Shown: positions 7,612 to 14,325 of the stretch, piece by piece
Layout: every line of letters begins with the position of its first letter
Position numbering within the stretch: position 1 is the first letter of the stretch
Origin: Actinomycetes bacterium
GTDB taxonomy: Bacteria; Actinomycetota; Acidimicrobiia; Acidimicrobiales; Acidimicrobiaceae
Assembly (NCBI GenBank): GCA_021792075.1
Contig: JAJYVK010000005.1
Coordinates: 1-15,482, forward strand
Direction of reading: 5' to 3'
Length of the DNA stretch: 15,482 bases
The notes under the pieces: model-generated
The model's database searches: none
The model's input: only the letters and a program-made list of their open reading frames with translations
What the model was told of the DNA's origin: nothing
Program-made: the position numbers and the translations under genes

Positions 7612-8401
7612 CCAGCACTTCGACAAACTTCTCCGGATGCGCGCTGATCCAGCTATGTGTGCCAGGGACCCAGATGGGATCCACGGAGGCATATTTAGCC
7701 AATCGAGCTATTGCATCCCGAGTTATGATCCTGTCGCCTTCAGCTCCGACCACAAACACCTTGGCCTCGGATTCAACGATCTTTTCGAGCTCCGAAAAAA
7801 GCGGATAGCTCCTCGCCACCCTGGAGAGCCTCCAAAGCCCGATCGGGTCACGGATCAGCTGGATCATGCCGGTGCCGATCATGGTTACCATATTGCCGTA
7901 GGTAACCTCCGACGCCAACAGGTCTATTGGAAGCGACAGGGACCAGCCAAGGGCGGACCTTGTCTGAGCTAAGCCCTCTTGGGGTGTGACATGCCCGCCG
8001 ACAGAAGACATAAGAAAGAGCCGTTCTATCGAGCCAGGGAAATCAGCGGCATAGCTGGCGGCAATTCCTCCCCCGAGCGAATGGCCGACTACCACCGCCG
8101 GCCTTTCCTCACCAGACCGCTCCAGAAAGGTCTCGATCCACTCGCTTACCTCCGATGAGGAGGGCCACCGGCCACCGAATGATTCCGAAGGGCCAAAGCC
8201 GGGCAGGAACGGCGCAATGACCCTGTTGCCGGTTCGAGCCGCCATATCCAGCGCCGATTTATAGACAAGAGGGGTCACTGCCCAACCGTGGATGAAAAGA
8301 AGAGGTGGCCCTTCTCCCCCCGAAAGATATCCGATTGTTCTTCCCCCGACTTGACTTTTTAAAAGGCTCAGCGAAATCTGCTTTTTCACAACGAAATCCA
8401 T
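7598..8401 (-). CDS. Alpha/beta-fold hydrolase
   Basis: A 267-residue protein of the alpha/beta hydrolase fold with a complete apparent triad: S108 in the GHSLGG nucleophile elbow, D223 in GAEGDRI and H249 in PGTHSW. The oxyanion-hole HGW is at 38-40. It has no signal peptide, so it is probably a cytoplasmic esterase or C-C bond hydrolase; the substrate is unknown. I prefer ATG 8401, with a GGAGGT 14 nt upstream, although that spacing is long; the frame extends to GTG 8437 without a Shine-Dalgarno, and an in-frame CTG at 8410 lies 5 nt after the GGAGGT. The gene converges on selB and diverges from the thioredoxin-fold gene at 8572. No functional link to selenocysteine is evident. Confidence 0.87.
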   Translation of the reverse strand: MDFVVKKQISLSLLKSQVGGRTIGYLSGGEGPPLLFIHGWAVTPLVYKSALDMAARTGNRVIAPFLPGFGPSESFGGRWPSSSEVSEWIETFLERSGEERPAVVVGHSLGGGIAASYAADFPGSIERLFLMSSVGGHVTPQEGLAQTRSALGWSLSLPIDLLASEVTYGNMVTMIGTGMIQLIRDPIGLWRLSRVARSYPLFSELEKIVESEAKVFVVGAEGDRIITRDAIARLAKYASVDPIWVPGTHSWISAHPEKFVEVLASSC

Positions 8402-8571
8402 TTTAGCCAGTAACGACCTCCGCGAAAGATGCTCCACACAATGAAAGCGAAGTCACAACCAAACACGAATACCTTCGATGCTAGGATGCTGGTAGTTTTC
8501 TTGCTGGACTGTTGGTCGTCACTCTGACTAACATGCCTAAATATTGGAGTCATATTCACGGCGGAGGATCG

Positions 8572-9420
8572 ATGGCAAAACAAAAGAAGAAGGCGGCATC
8601 TGCACAACGTGGGCAGATCATAACCTTGATATCGATCGTTGTCGTGCTCCTTGTCGTCGCAGCGCTGATCCTGGTCAAACTCAATAAGTCCTCCTCTAGC
8701 AAGGGAACAAGCTCAACTGTTGCTCCATCCGATGTGGTCGCAGCTACGACGGGAGTGCCGGAAAGCGCCTTCGCTGCGATAGGCTACGACTCCGCCTTGC
8801 CGAAGCCTTCTTCGATCAAAGAGACATCGTCTCTCACAAAGAGCGGCCTACCGGAGGTGCTGTACATGGGAGCCGATTACTGCCCTTATTGCGCCGCGCA
8901 GAGGTGGGCCATCGTCAGCGCCTTGTCTAGATTCGGAAGCTTTCAGAAACTGGGCGCAACCTCCTCCGGAGCCAATGACGTCTATCCAAATACACAGACG
9001 TTCAGTTTCTACGGTTCGAGCTACAGCTCAAAATATATTGCCTTCGAGGGTGTGGAAATGCAGACCAACATAGCATCAAACGGAAGCTACACCACGCTGC
9101 AAACTCCGACAACGGCGCAGAACAATCTGCTTACCACCTGGGACAAGCCGCCATATACACCAACCGCTGACGGCATTCCTTTCGTCGACTTTGCCAACAA
9201 GTATGTGCTCGGTGGAGCGAGCTACAACCCTGGCCTCCTTGCGGGACTCTCTTTGCAGACAATCGCCGGGAGCCTGGCACAACCCACCTCAGCGCCGGCC
9301 AAGGCAATCATCGGAACTGCCAACATCATCACCGCAACCGTCTGCAAGATCGACAACAACCAGCCATCCAATGTCTGCAACCTCGGCTATATCCAGCAGA
9401 TCGAAAAGGCACTCAAGTAG
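8572..9420 (+). CDS. Membrane-anchored thiol oxidoreductase, DUF929-like, with CPYC
   Basis: A 282-residue protein with a short Lys-rich cytoplasmic N-terminus, one hydrophobic segment (about 15-37, an anchor rather than a cleaved signal), a Ser/Thr-rich linker, and a thioredoxin-like domain. MGADYCPYCAAQRW contains the active-site pair C104-x-x-C107. Two more cysteines, C258 and C269, near the C-terminus may form a structural disulfide. The order of motifs matches the DUF929 family seen in archaea and actinobacteria. ATG 8572 follows a clear GGAGG at 4-5 nt, so the open frame upstream to 8512 is not used. It is followed by a VKOR gene, which suggests that VKOR re-oxidises the CPYC pair. Oxidase and isomerase roles cannot be distinguished from sequence. 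Confidence 0.82.
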   Translation: MAKQKKKAASAQRGQIITLISIVVVLLVVAALILVKLNKSSSSKGTSSTVAPSDVVAATTGVPESAFAAIGYDSALPKPSSIKETSSLTKSGLPEVLYMGADYCPYCAAQRWAIVSALSRFGSFQKLGATSSGANDVYPNTQTFSFYGSSYSSKYIAFEGVEMQTNIASNGSYTTLQTPTTAQNNLLTTWDKPPYTPTADGIPFVDFANKYVLGGASYNPGLLAGLSLQTIAGSLAQPTSAPAKAIIGTANIITATVCKIDNNQPSNVCNLGYIQQIEKALK

Positions 9421-9519
9421 TAGCCCACGCTGCGCAAGCCGTTTCCAAAGACAACATCTGAAAGAGCAAAAAAGATTTGGGGCCGAGGAAAACTGCCAGT
9501 TTGAACGGAGAGTAAGAAG

Positions 9520-9987
9520 ATGGAAATGATTGAGGACACCAGATCCAACTCGATGACGCCGGTAAGGTACTTCTGCTTCGGACTCAGCCTGGTTGGAATT
9601 CCGATCACGATCTATCTGACGATCGCGCACTTCACTTCACCAGGCATTCTCGCCTGCCCCTCGACGGGTGTGATCGACTGTGCCAAGGTGACCAGTTCAG
9701 CACAGTCATACTTTCTCGGAATACCGGTGGCGATCCTGGGTCTGATCTTTTTCGTCTACCTGTCGATCCTCAATTCGCCATGGGGATTCAGGCAAGCGAG
9801 CCTTCGGGTACCGAGATTGGGATCGATGGTCTTGGGTGTAGCTTTTGTCCTCTGGCTGGTGTCTGCCGAGCTTCTTATAATCAACTCGATATGTTTATGG
9901 TGTACCACGGTGCATGTGATAACCGTCATCATCTTCGCCCTCGTGGTCTATGACTATTTCGTGGATTCGCCGGCTCGGATACAGTGA
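9520..9987 (+). CDS. VKOR-family membrane oxidoreductase
   Basis: A 155-residue integral membrane protein with four predicted helices (about 15-37, 65-85, 100-121, 126-145). It has the VKOR cysteine set: loop cysteines C46 and C54 with nearby S59/S60 and a GIPVAILG helix start, and the active-site C125-x-x-C128 (CLWC). Bacterial VKORs, like DsbB, take electrons from a periplasmic thioredoxin-fold partner and pass them to quinone. GGAGAG lies 7 nt before ATG 9520. The adjacent CPYC protein upstream (99-bp gap, no terminator) is the obvious redox partner. Here the enzyme is not fused to a thioredoxin domain, unlike some bacterial VKORs. Confidence 0.92.
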   Translation: MEMIEDTRSNSMTPVRYFCFGLSLVGIPITIYLTIAHFTSPGILACPSTGVIDCAKVTSSAQSYFLGIPVAILGLIFFVYLSILNSPWGFRQASLRVPRLGSMVLGVAFVLWLVSAELLIINSICLWCTTVHVITVIIFALVVYDYFVDSPARIQ

Positions 9988-10012
9988 ATCTGCTATTCAA
10001 GGCCGGCTCTTC

Positions 10013-10018
10013 TATACT
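10013..10018 (+). promoter_or_regulatory. Candidate -10 for the ArsA-family operon
   Basis: TATACT lies 23 nt upstream of the TTG start at 10042 and would give a short leader carrying the GGAG Shine-Dalgarno (10031-10034). No convincing -35 is present in the VKOR 3' end, so read-through from upstream is equally possible. Confidence 0.35.
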
Positions 10019-10041
10019 TGTACGCGGAGCGGAGATTAGAT

Positions 10042-10944
10042 TTGCCAAATTCGGCCAATTTAGGTCACAAAAAGAAGGTCTTTGACCTATTTGCCCAGAA
10101 GGTCCTTGTCGTTGTGGGAAAGGGCGGCACTGGCAGGACAACGGTCGCCAGAGTTCTAGCAGAACTTGGCACAAAGACTGGAAGGCGCGTGGCAGTAATT
10201 GCCGGGACGTCAGGAACCCACTTTCTGGCCAAGGAAGACCCGCTATTGAGCTTCAGCTCCCTTGAGCCAGGCCAGGTACTGATTAGCTACCTGTACGAGC
10301 ACGGTCTTGGCCAGCTTGGGAAACGCCTTTCATCGACAGGATTGGCCAGCATAATCTCGACAGCCATACCCGGAATCGCCGACCTTCTGGTGCTTGCAAA
10401 GATCAAGCAGATGGAGAGATCCGACGCCGCAGACTTGATCATTTTCGATGCGCCGGCCTCCGGACACTTTCTTCGACTGATTGCGACCCCAAAAGGGCTG
10501 GCCGATATCGCTGCTGCCGGCCCACTGCGGAAGCAATCCAGAGAGGTCCTCGAAATGCTCGACGACCCAACTCGTCTCGGGGTGGCCTTCGTTACCATCG
10601 CTGAGGAGACTCCGGTCAAAGAGAGCATCGAGACCATGAAGCAGCTCAAAAAGAGCTCCGGCATCGTACCCTGTGCACTATTCATCAACTCCGTGCTTCC
10701 CTCGATACCTGGCAATGAGAAGGTTCAAGATCTCTCTTTTCTCGAATCCACGTCCCCTTACTACCAAGCAGCAAAGTACATGAGAACTCGCTCACAGTCG
10801 CAAAAGCACTACGAGGCGATGGCTGCAAAGGCGTTCGGACTCAAGCCAATAGAAGTTCCTCTAGTGCCCACGGTCGAACTCAGCGAGGATGACATCACGT
10901 ACTTGGCTGACATCGTCGAACTCCAGATTCGGTCCAAGAAATGA
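10042..10944 (+). CDS. ArsA/Get3-family ATPase, subunit A, altered P-loop
   Basis: A 300-residue cytosolic SIMIBI-class ATPase. The Walker A region reads GKGGTGRTT (26-34): the signature Lys is K27, but the P-loop Lys is replaced by R32 (codon AGG). The switch region after the second strand is VIAGTSGTHFLAKE, without the usual DPA motif or catalytic Asp. The switch II block DAPASGHFLRLIATP keeps the family pattern (DxxxxGHxLRL). TTG 10042 is chosen because GGAG lies 7 nt upstream; the frame also has TTG 10018. Its stop overlaps the next ATG by 4 bp (ATGA). The pair resembles the conserved actinobacterial tandem represented by M. tuberculosis Rv3679/Rv3680. It lacks arsenite-binding context, so an arsenic pump role is unlikely. 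Confidence 0.85.
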   Translation: MPNSANLGHKKKVFDLFAQKVLVVVGKGGTGRTTVARVLAELGTKTGRRVAVIAGTSGTHFLAKEDPLLSFSSLEPGQVLISYLYEHGLGQLGKRLSSTGLASIISTAIPGIADLLVLAKIKQMERSDAADLIIFDAPASGHFLRLIATPKGLADIAAAGPLRKQSREVLEMLDDPTRLGVAFVTIAEETPVKESIETMKQLKKSSGIVPCALFINSVLPSIPGNEKVQDLSFLESTSPYYQAAKYMRTRSQSQKHYEAMAAKAFGLKPIEVPLVPTVELSEDDITYLADIVELQIRSKK

Positions 10945-12020
10945 GCCTCGACATACTTGAAAGATCCAAAGTGATCGTCTGTCTCGGTACCGGAGGTGTC
11001 GGTAAGACAACCACCGCAGCCGCACTCGGATATATGGCCGCCAAGGCAGGGAGACACGTATGCGTGGTCACCATCGATCCCGCCAAGCGCTTGGCCGACG
11101 CAATGGGCATTGCTGAGCTCGCCAACACTCCAAAAAAGATCGATACCGCGCCCGAGTTCGACCTCTGGGCGGTGATGCTCGATCCCAACTCAACCTTTGA
11201 CGAGCTGGTGCAGAAGTTCGCCACCTCGCCAGAACAGGTCGAGAAGATCTTTCATAACACTATCTACCAAAACCTTACCGAGAACCTATCCGGAACTCAG
11301 GAGTACATGGCTATGGAGAAGCTTCACGAACTTGCGTCAGACCCCCGTTTCGACCTCCTCGTCGTGGACACCCCTCCAGCAAGGAATGCAATCGAATTCC
11401 TCAATGCTCCCAAACGCTTAGTCGGCTTTTTGGAAAACCGAATGTTTCGGCTGCTCATATCCCCATCACAAAGTGTCTTTCGCCCGGTGACTGTGGCGAC
11501 ACGGTTACTACTAAGAACAATTTCAAAAGTAGTGGGAACACAGGTCGTATCCGACGCGGTCGAGTTCTTCCAGGCATTTGAAGGGATGGAGGCCGGCTTC
11601 AAGAAGCGGGCAGCCGAAGTTCAGGATCTGCTCTCGCAAGACTCGACCTCATTTGTCCTGGTGACAGGTACCCACAAGGACACCATCGATGAAGCGCTCT
11701 ACTTCGCATCGCGGCTGGACGAGTACGAGCTTGACGTCGACATGATCATTTCCAACAGGGTCACTCCGGAATTCGGCAACGAACTTGAAGATAGCCGGAT
11801 CGAAGTTCCCAAAGATATCCGGGAAAACCTCGAATATCTAATCCGCCTTCGGTCAGCCGAGCTCGAACAACTATCTAGACTCTCGGTAATAGTTGGAAAG
11901 GATAAGCATATCCTGGTCCCTCTGCTGCCTCACGACATCGGGTCGCTTAGCGAAATCCAAGAGATCGGGGAGGTTCTTGTGGATTCGAGATCGACATTTG
12001 AAAACTCAGTTTCTCCGTGA
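10941..12020 (+). CDS. ArsA/Get3-family ATPase, subunit B
   Basis: A 359-residue partner of the preceding ATPase. Walker A reads GTGGVGKTT (16-24): the P-loop Lys K22 is present, but the inter-subunit signature Lys position is T17. Switch I is intact, with IDPAKRLAD containing D46 and the likely catalytic D53. Switch II is DTPPARNAIEFLNAPKRL, as in the Rv3680-like group. There is no CxxC zinc motif or long hydrophobic groove segment that I can recognise as in eukaryotic Get3. The ATGA overlap with the upstream stop indicates tight translational coupling and a likely heteromeric complex. The cargo is unknown; membrane-protein targeting or stress functions have been suggested for this group. 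Confidence 0.88.
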   Translation: MSLDILERSKVIVCLGTGGVGKTTTAAALGYMAAKAGRHVCVVTIDPAKRLADAMGIAELANTPKKIDTAPEFDLWAVMLDPNSTFDELVQKFATSPEQVEKIFHNTIYQNLTENLSGTQEYMAMEKLHELASDPRFDLLVVDTPPARNAIEFLNAPKRLVGFLENRMFRLLISPSQSVFRPVTVATRLLLRTISKVVGTQVVSDAVEFFQAFEGMEAGFKKRAAEVQDLLSQDSTSFVLVTGTHKDTIDEALYFASRLDEYELDVDMIISNRVTPEFGNELEDSRIEVPKDIRENLEYLIRLRSAELEQLSRLSVIVGKDKHILVPLLPHDIGSLSEIQEIGEVLVDSRSTFENSVSP

Positions 12021-12027
12021 AAGTGCA

Positions 12028-12041
12028 ATTTTTGCAAAAAT
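12028..12041. repeat. 14-bp perfect palindrome before the receiver gene
   Basis: ATTTTTGCAAAAAT reads the same on both strands. It sits in the 38-bp gap between the second ATPase stop and the receiver start, next to AAATAAAGT. It could be an operator; it is too AT-rich to be a good terminator stem. Confidence 0.5.
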
Positions 12042-12058
12042 AAAGTAGGTTCTTTACC

Positions 12059-12463
12059 GTGCCATTGATATACATAGTTTCTGACTCGCAAAACCTGAAG
12101 AACTTGGTCAGCTCGGCAGTAGCAGGACCAAAGAACGAGCTTGTGGAACTCTCATCGGGCAACGAGCTCATGAAGTTGCTCCAAGAGGAGAGCCCCGACC
12201 TCGTGATACTCGATCTTCAGATCTCGAATATGGGAGCAACCGCCATAACGCTGGAAATCAGGCTGGGCGAAAAAGCCAAGAGAATCGACCCGACAAAAAT
12301 ACTGGTACTTCTCGACAGAAGGGCCGATGTATTCATGACCCGGCGCTCCGGTGCTGATGGCTTCATCATCAAGCCTCTGGACTCGCTGAAAATCAAGAGA
12401 GCGGTAAACGAGATGCTAAGCTCCGGCCGGTTCGAAGACACCGCCTTTGCACCAGCCAACTGA
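12059..12463 (+). CDS. Stand-alone response-regulator receiver protein
   Basis: A 134-residue single receiver domain without output domain. The phospho-acceptor Asp is D52 (LVILDLQIS) and the conserved Lys is K105 (GFIIKPLD). Only one acidic residue (D9, in IVSDSQ) is clear at the end of the first strand, where most receivers have two, and the conserved Thr/Ser of the fourth strand appears to be missing (ILVLLDRRAD). Phosphorylation is possible but the switch may be atypical. GTG 12059 is the only start fitting the first strand; the TAGG upstream is a weak Shine-Dalgarno. It follows the ATPase pair by 38 bp and may be cotranscribed with it. No histidine kinase is in the window. Confidence 0.82.
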   Translation: MPLIYIVSDSQNLKNLVSSAVAGPKNELVELSSGNELMKLLQEESPDLVILDLQISNMGATAITLEIRLGEKAKRIDPTKILVLLDRRADVFMTRRSGADGFIIKPLDSLKIKRAVNEMLSSGRFEDTAFAPAN

Positions 12464-12475
12464 ACTCAATCCCAA

Positions 12476-12488
12476 CTAGAGTATCTAG
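12476..12488. repeat. Small inverted repeat upstream of tRNA-Pro
   Basis: CTAGA and TCTAG flank GTA, 33 bp upstream of the tRNA gene. It may be part of the tRNA promoter or an operator, but is short enough to be chance. Confidence 0.25.
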
Positions 12489-12521
12489 ACAGACTAAGCT
12501 CTTTTGTTTCACTGAAATTTA

Positions 12522-12598
12522 CGGGAAGTAGCGCAGCTTGGTAGCGCGCAGCGTTCGGGACGCTGAGGCCGCGGGTTCAAGTCCCGCCTTCCCGACCA
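12522..12598 (+). tRNA. tRNA-Pro (anticodon CGG)
   Basis: A 77-nt cloverleaf with encoded CCA. The acceptor stem CGGGAAG pairs with CTTCCCG (12588-12594), followed by A and CCA (12596-12598). The D stem is GCGC/GCGC, the anticodon stem CAGCG/CGCTG, and the loop TTCGGGA gives anticodon CGG at 12556-12558, reading CCG. The T stem GCGGG/CCCGC encloses TTCAAGT. The C1 start and GCGCAGCTTGGTAGCGC D-arm are typical of bacterial tRNA-Pro. Confidence 0.97.
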
Positions 12599-13072
12599 TC
12601 TGCTCACCATAGTTGAGCGATGTCTATCATGGGCTGGTTCGGGGCTTTCGCCGGACAACTACGGCTGGGCCTGTCGAGTGCCACTAGCCTTGCTGATGAC
12701 GGCCTGCTGTGCTCCTCAACCGTCCAGGGGAGTCGCGATGGCGATTATGAGGCTTGAAGCTGCACTAACCGAGAGCAAGGTGCCATTTGCCGCATTTTCA
12801 TGGTATTGCCTACCCTGTATCCAGCTCCCGATCTGCCCTGATCTTCAGAAGGAAACAGGTTCTGGAAGATTCTGGAGCCGACGGCGCGCCTCTGCCCCAG
12901 CCGGATATCCTCTCTCCGTTTACGCAAGGAGGCTCGAAAGTTGAACCGGTTGCCCAAATGCGTCTGGCGCGATGACTTTGCCTATACAGGGCTCAATTGG
13001 AATCGGATCTTGGAACGGAAATCCGGTCGGCCCATATTGGCCAGGCCATAGAGTCGCCGAGGCGAGACTGCT
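12599..13072. other. About 470 bp without a recognisable gene
   Basis: Between the tRNA and the next gene no frame gives a convincing protein: the short open frames (for example 12678-12944 on the plus strand and 12745-12957 on the minus strand) lack a Shine-Dalgarno and family-like sequence. I checked for tmRNA, RNase P RNA, SRP RNA and tRNA-Sec hallmarks and found none. A 5-bp hairpin GCTCA/TGAGC (12602-12618) sits right after the tRNA but lacks a T-tract. No repeat of the tRNA 3' end and no integrase remnant was found. Confidence 0.6.
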
Positions 13073-14119
13073 ATGAATCACTCCCTTGCAGCGCCAGGCG
13101 ATCGAGGGGGAAAACTTGCGCTGGTCTCATTCTTGGGTGTTGTCATCTCTTCCGTGATCCTCTTTCTCTGGGAGCTATACATGCTGACCAGCGCAGTGAT
13201 AAATCAGCCCGAGCGACTTACTGGATGGAGGGCCGTGATTCGTGAGCTGCCAGCCCTGCTCCTGGTGATCGGGTTTCTTGTCGTGGGTCTCATCCTCGGC
13301 GTCCACTCAGCTCGACTCGGCTCGCGAAGAGGCTTCGTGGCGCTATGGCTGCTCTCCCTCGCAGTGTTCCTTGTTCTCGAGGAGACTGTTGGCTCAAGCC
13401 TTGAAGCAATCGGCTCCTCAGGTTCGATCAAACTCGCCAACTCCCTTGTTCCGGCGTTCGCAGTCGCGGCGCTGTTGACGCTTTCGATATGCCTCTGGCT
13501 GACGCGCAGGGACTCTCGAACTGCGCACGTCCGACCACCACGAAACGGGGCGGCTTTATCCGGATACAAGCTGGCCGCTCTGGTGGCACTTGCCGGAATC
13601 GCGGGCGGCTTCATATGGCTCTTCGCTGCCCAAACCTTGTTGACCCTCCACGCTGACAACTTTGTCCGCACAAGGGTTCCGGGTAGTCTCATCGCAGAGA
13701 CCAGCAGCCCAGCCATGCTCTACGTATACGCGGAGGGTGGGAATGTCTACTCGGGCTATCCCTCCCTCGACGATCTTGCCCTCAGAGTCACAGGCCCATC
13801 GGGCCGTGACGTAAAGGTGAACGCAGTTTCACCTATGCCCGAGTACCGAAGCCATGGCAAAGTCGGTCGCGTCGTCGGCAGATTCTACGCCAACGGCCAG
13901 GGGAGCTATCTTTTGGTGTCCGAGAGCTATCAGCCACAAATGGAAGCCCCACACGCCCCACCGAACATATACGGCGGAGTTGCAGTTGGTGACAACGTTA
14001 CCAACTGGATGCAGCCAAACGAATGGGGTGTCGTTGTACTGCAGTCGGTCACTCTCGCAGTCGCCCTTGCCCTCTCGTTGGCAACTATCAGGGAGCGACA
14101 TCAGCCCCTCCACGGATAA
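13073..14119 (+). CDS. Six-helix membrane protein of unknown function with an outer domain
   Basis: A 348-residue protein I cannot assign to a named family. Hydrophobic segments are predicted at about 15-37, 59-78, 88-104, 125-143, 166-190 and 318-338. Between helices 5 and 6 is a soluble region of about 127 residues, predicted to be outside the cell. Its order of motifs (LALRVTGPSGRDVKV, then an EYRS segment, then a GRFYANGQGSYLLV strand, then VAVGD) is like a beta-sandwich found in several uncharacterised actinobacterial membrane proteins; this is from memory and needs a profile search. ATG 13073 has only a weak purine-rich stretch (GAGGCGAGA) upstream. It appears monocistronic: tRNA-Pro and a gap lie upstream, and an independent promoter for the P-type ATPase lies downstream. 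Confidence 0.75.
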   Translation: MNHSLAAPGDRGGKLALVSFLGVVISSVILFLWELYMLTSAVINQPERLTGWRAVIRELPALLLVIGFLVVGLILGVHSARLGSRRGFVALWLLSLAVFLVLEETVGSSLEAIGSSGSIKLANSLVPAFAVAALLTLSICLWLTRRDSRTAHVRPPRNGAALSGYKLAALVALAGIAGGFIWLFAAQTLLTLHADNFVRTRVPGSLIAETSSPAMLYVYAEGGNVYSGYPSLDDLALRVTGPSGRDVKVNAVSPMPEYRSHGKVGRVVGRFYANGQGSYLLVSESYQPQMEAPHAPPNIYGGVAVGDNVTNWMQPNEWGVVVLQSVTLAVALALSLATIRERHQPLHG

Positions 14120-14199
14120 GCGCTATATCTCTCCTACCCTATTGGCAGAACCAGCTGCAGCCGGTACAGCCATGAGAGCACAACCACGGCAGTCACCTG

Positions 14200-14228
14200 T
14201 TGATAGAAAGCCCGGTATTCGATAAAAT
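14200..14228 (+). promoter_or_regulatory. Sigma70-type promoter for the P-type ATPase
   Basis: TTGATA (14200-14205) and TAAAAT (14223-14228) are separated by exactly 17 bp, close to the primary-sigma consensus. Transcription would begin near 14235, leaving a leader of about 90 nt before the ATG at 14326. This is the strongest promoter match in the window. Confidence 0.65.
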
Positions 14229-14242
14229 CCTGGTACGTAGGA

Positions 14243-14302
14243 TCGGCACATGGAAAAGCCGACCAAGGCTCACCGCCGGGTCGAAGGGCGTCCGACCCCC
14301 GG
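14243..14302 (+). promoter_or_regulatory. Structured 5' leader of the P-type ATPase gene
   Basis: Two hairpins can form in the predicted leader: TCGGC (14243-14247) with GCCGA (14258-14262), and CCGGGTCG (14276-14283) with CGACCC plus GG (14293-14302) across a CC bulge. The second stem ends 23 nt before the start codon, upstream of the AAGGTGG ribosome-binding site. It does not match the metal-sensing riboswitch classes I know (yybP-ykoY, NiCo/czcD, ykoK). Confidence 0.35.
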
Positions 14303-14325
14303 AATTGTCCTTCGAAGGTGGTCGA

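Noticed and set aside
4461-8401. tRNA-Sec gene or selenoprotein within or next to the selAB region
   Set aside because: No long tRNA with a TCA anticodon loop and no gene interrupted by an in-frame TGA was found on either strand.
9969-10007. GCCGGC repeated at 9969-9974 and 10002-10007, with inner GAAT/ATTC, as a possible terminator after the VKOR gene
   Set aside because: The stem is short with a long loop and is not followed by a T-tract; it also overlaps the stop codon.
10287-10715. Minus-strand open frame of 142 codons inside the first ArsA-family gene
   Set aside because: The plus strand encodes recognisable switch II and fold motifs throughout; the opposite frame has no recognisable motif or ribosome-binding site.
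10042-12020. Arsenite efflux ATPase (ArsA) role for the ATPase pair
   Set aside because: No arsB, arsC, arsD or arsR gene is present, and each protein is a single-domain ATPase of the Rv3679/Rv3680 type, with altered P-loops.
12602-12618. Hairpin GCTCA/TGAGC just after tRNA-Pro as a terminator
   Set aside because: Only 5 bp and no T-run; it could be part of 3' processing, but there is no support for termination.
12838-12872. CAGAAGGAAACAGG segment resembling the SRP RNA helix-8 loop
   Set aside because: The flanking bases do not form the required symmetric stem and the other conserved SRP RNA elements are absent.
12678-12957. Short open frames on both strands in the gap after the tRNA
   Set aside because: Cys/Pro/Arg-rich translations without family resemblance, no good start signals; treated as non-coding.
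13204-13716. Long minus-strand open frame of 170 codons opposite the membrane protein gene
   Set aside because: Its translation is Arg/Ser/Pro rich with no family pattern and no Shine-Dalgarno; the plus-strand frame has clear membrane helices, so this is an antisense shadow.
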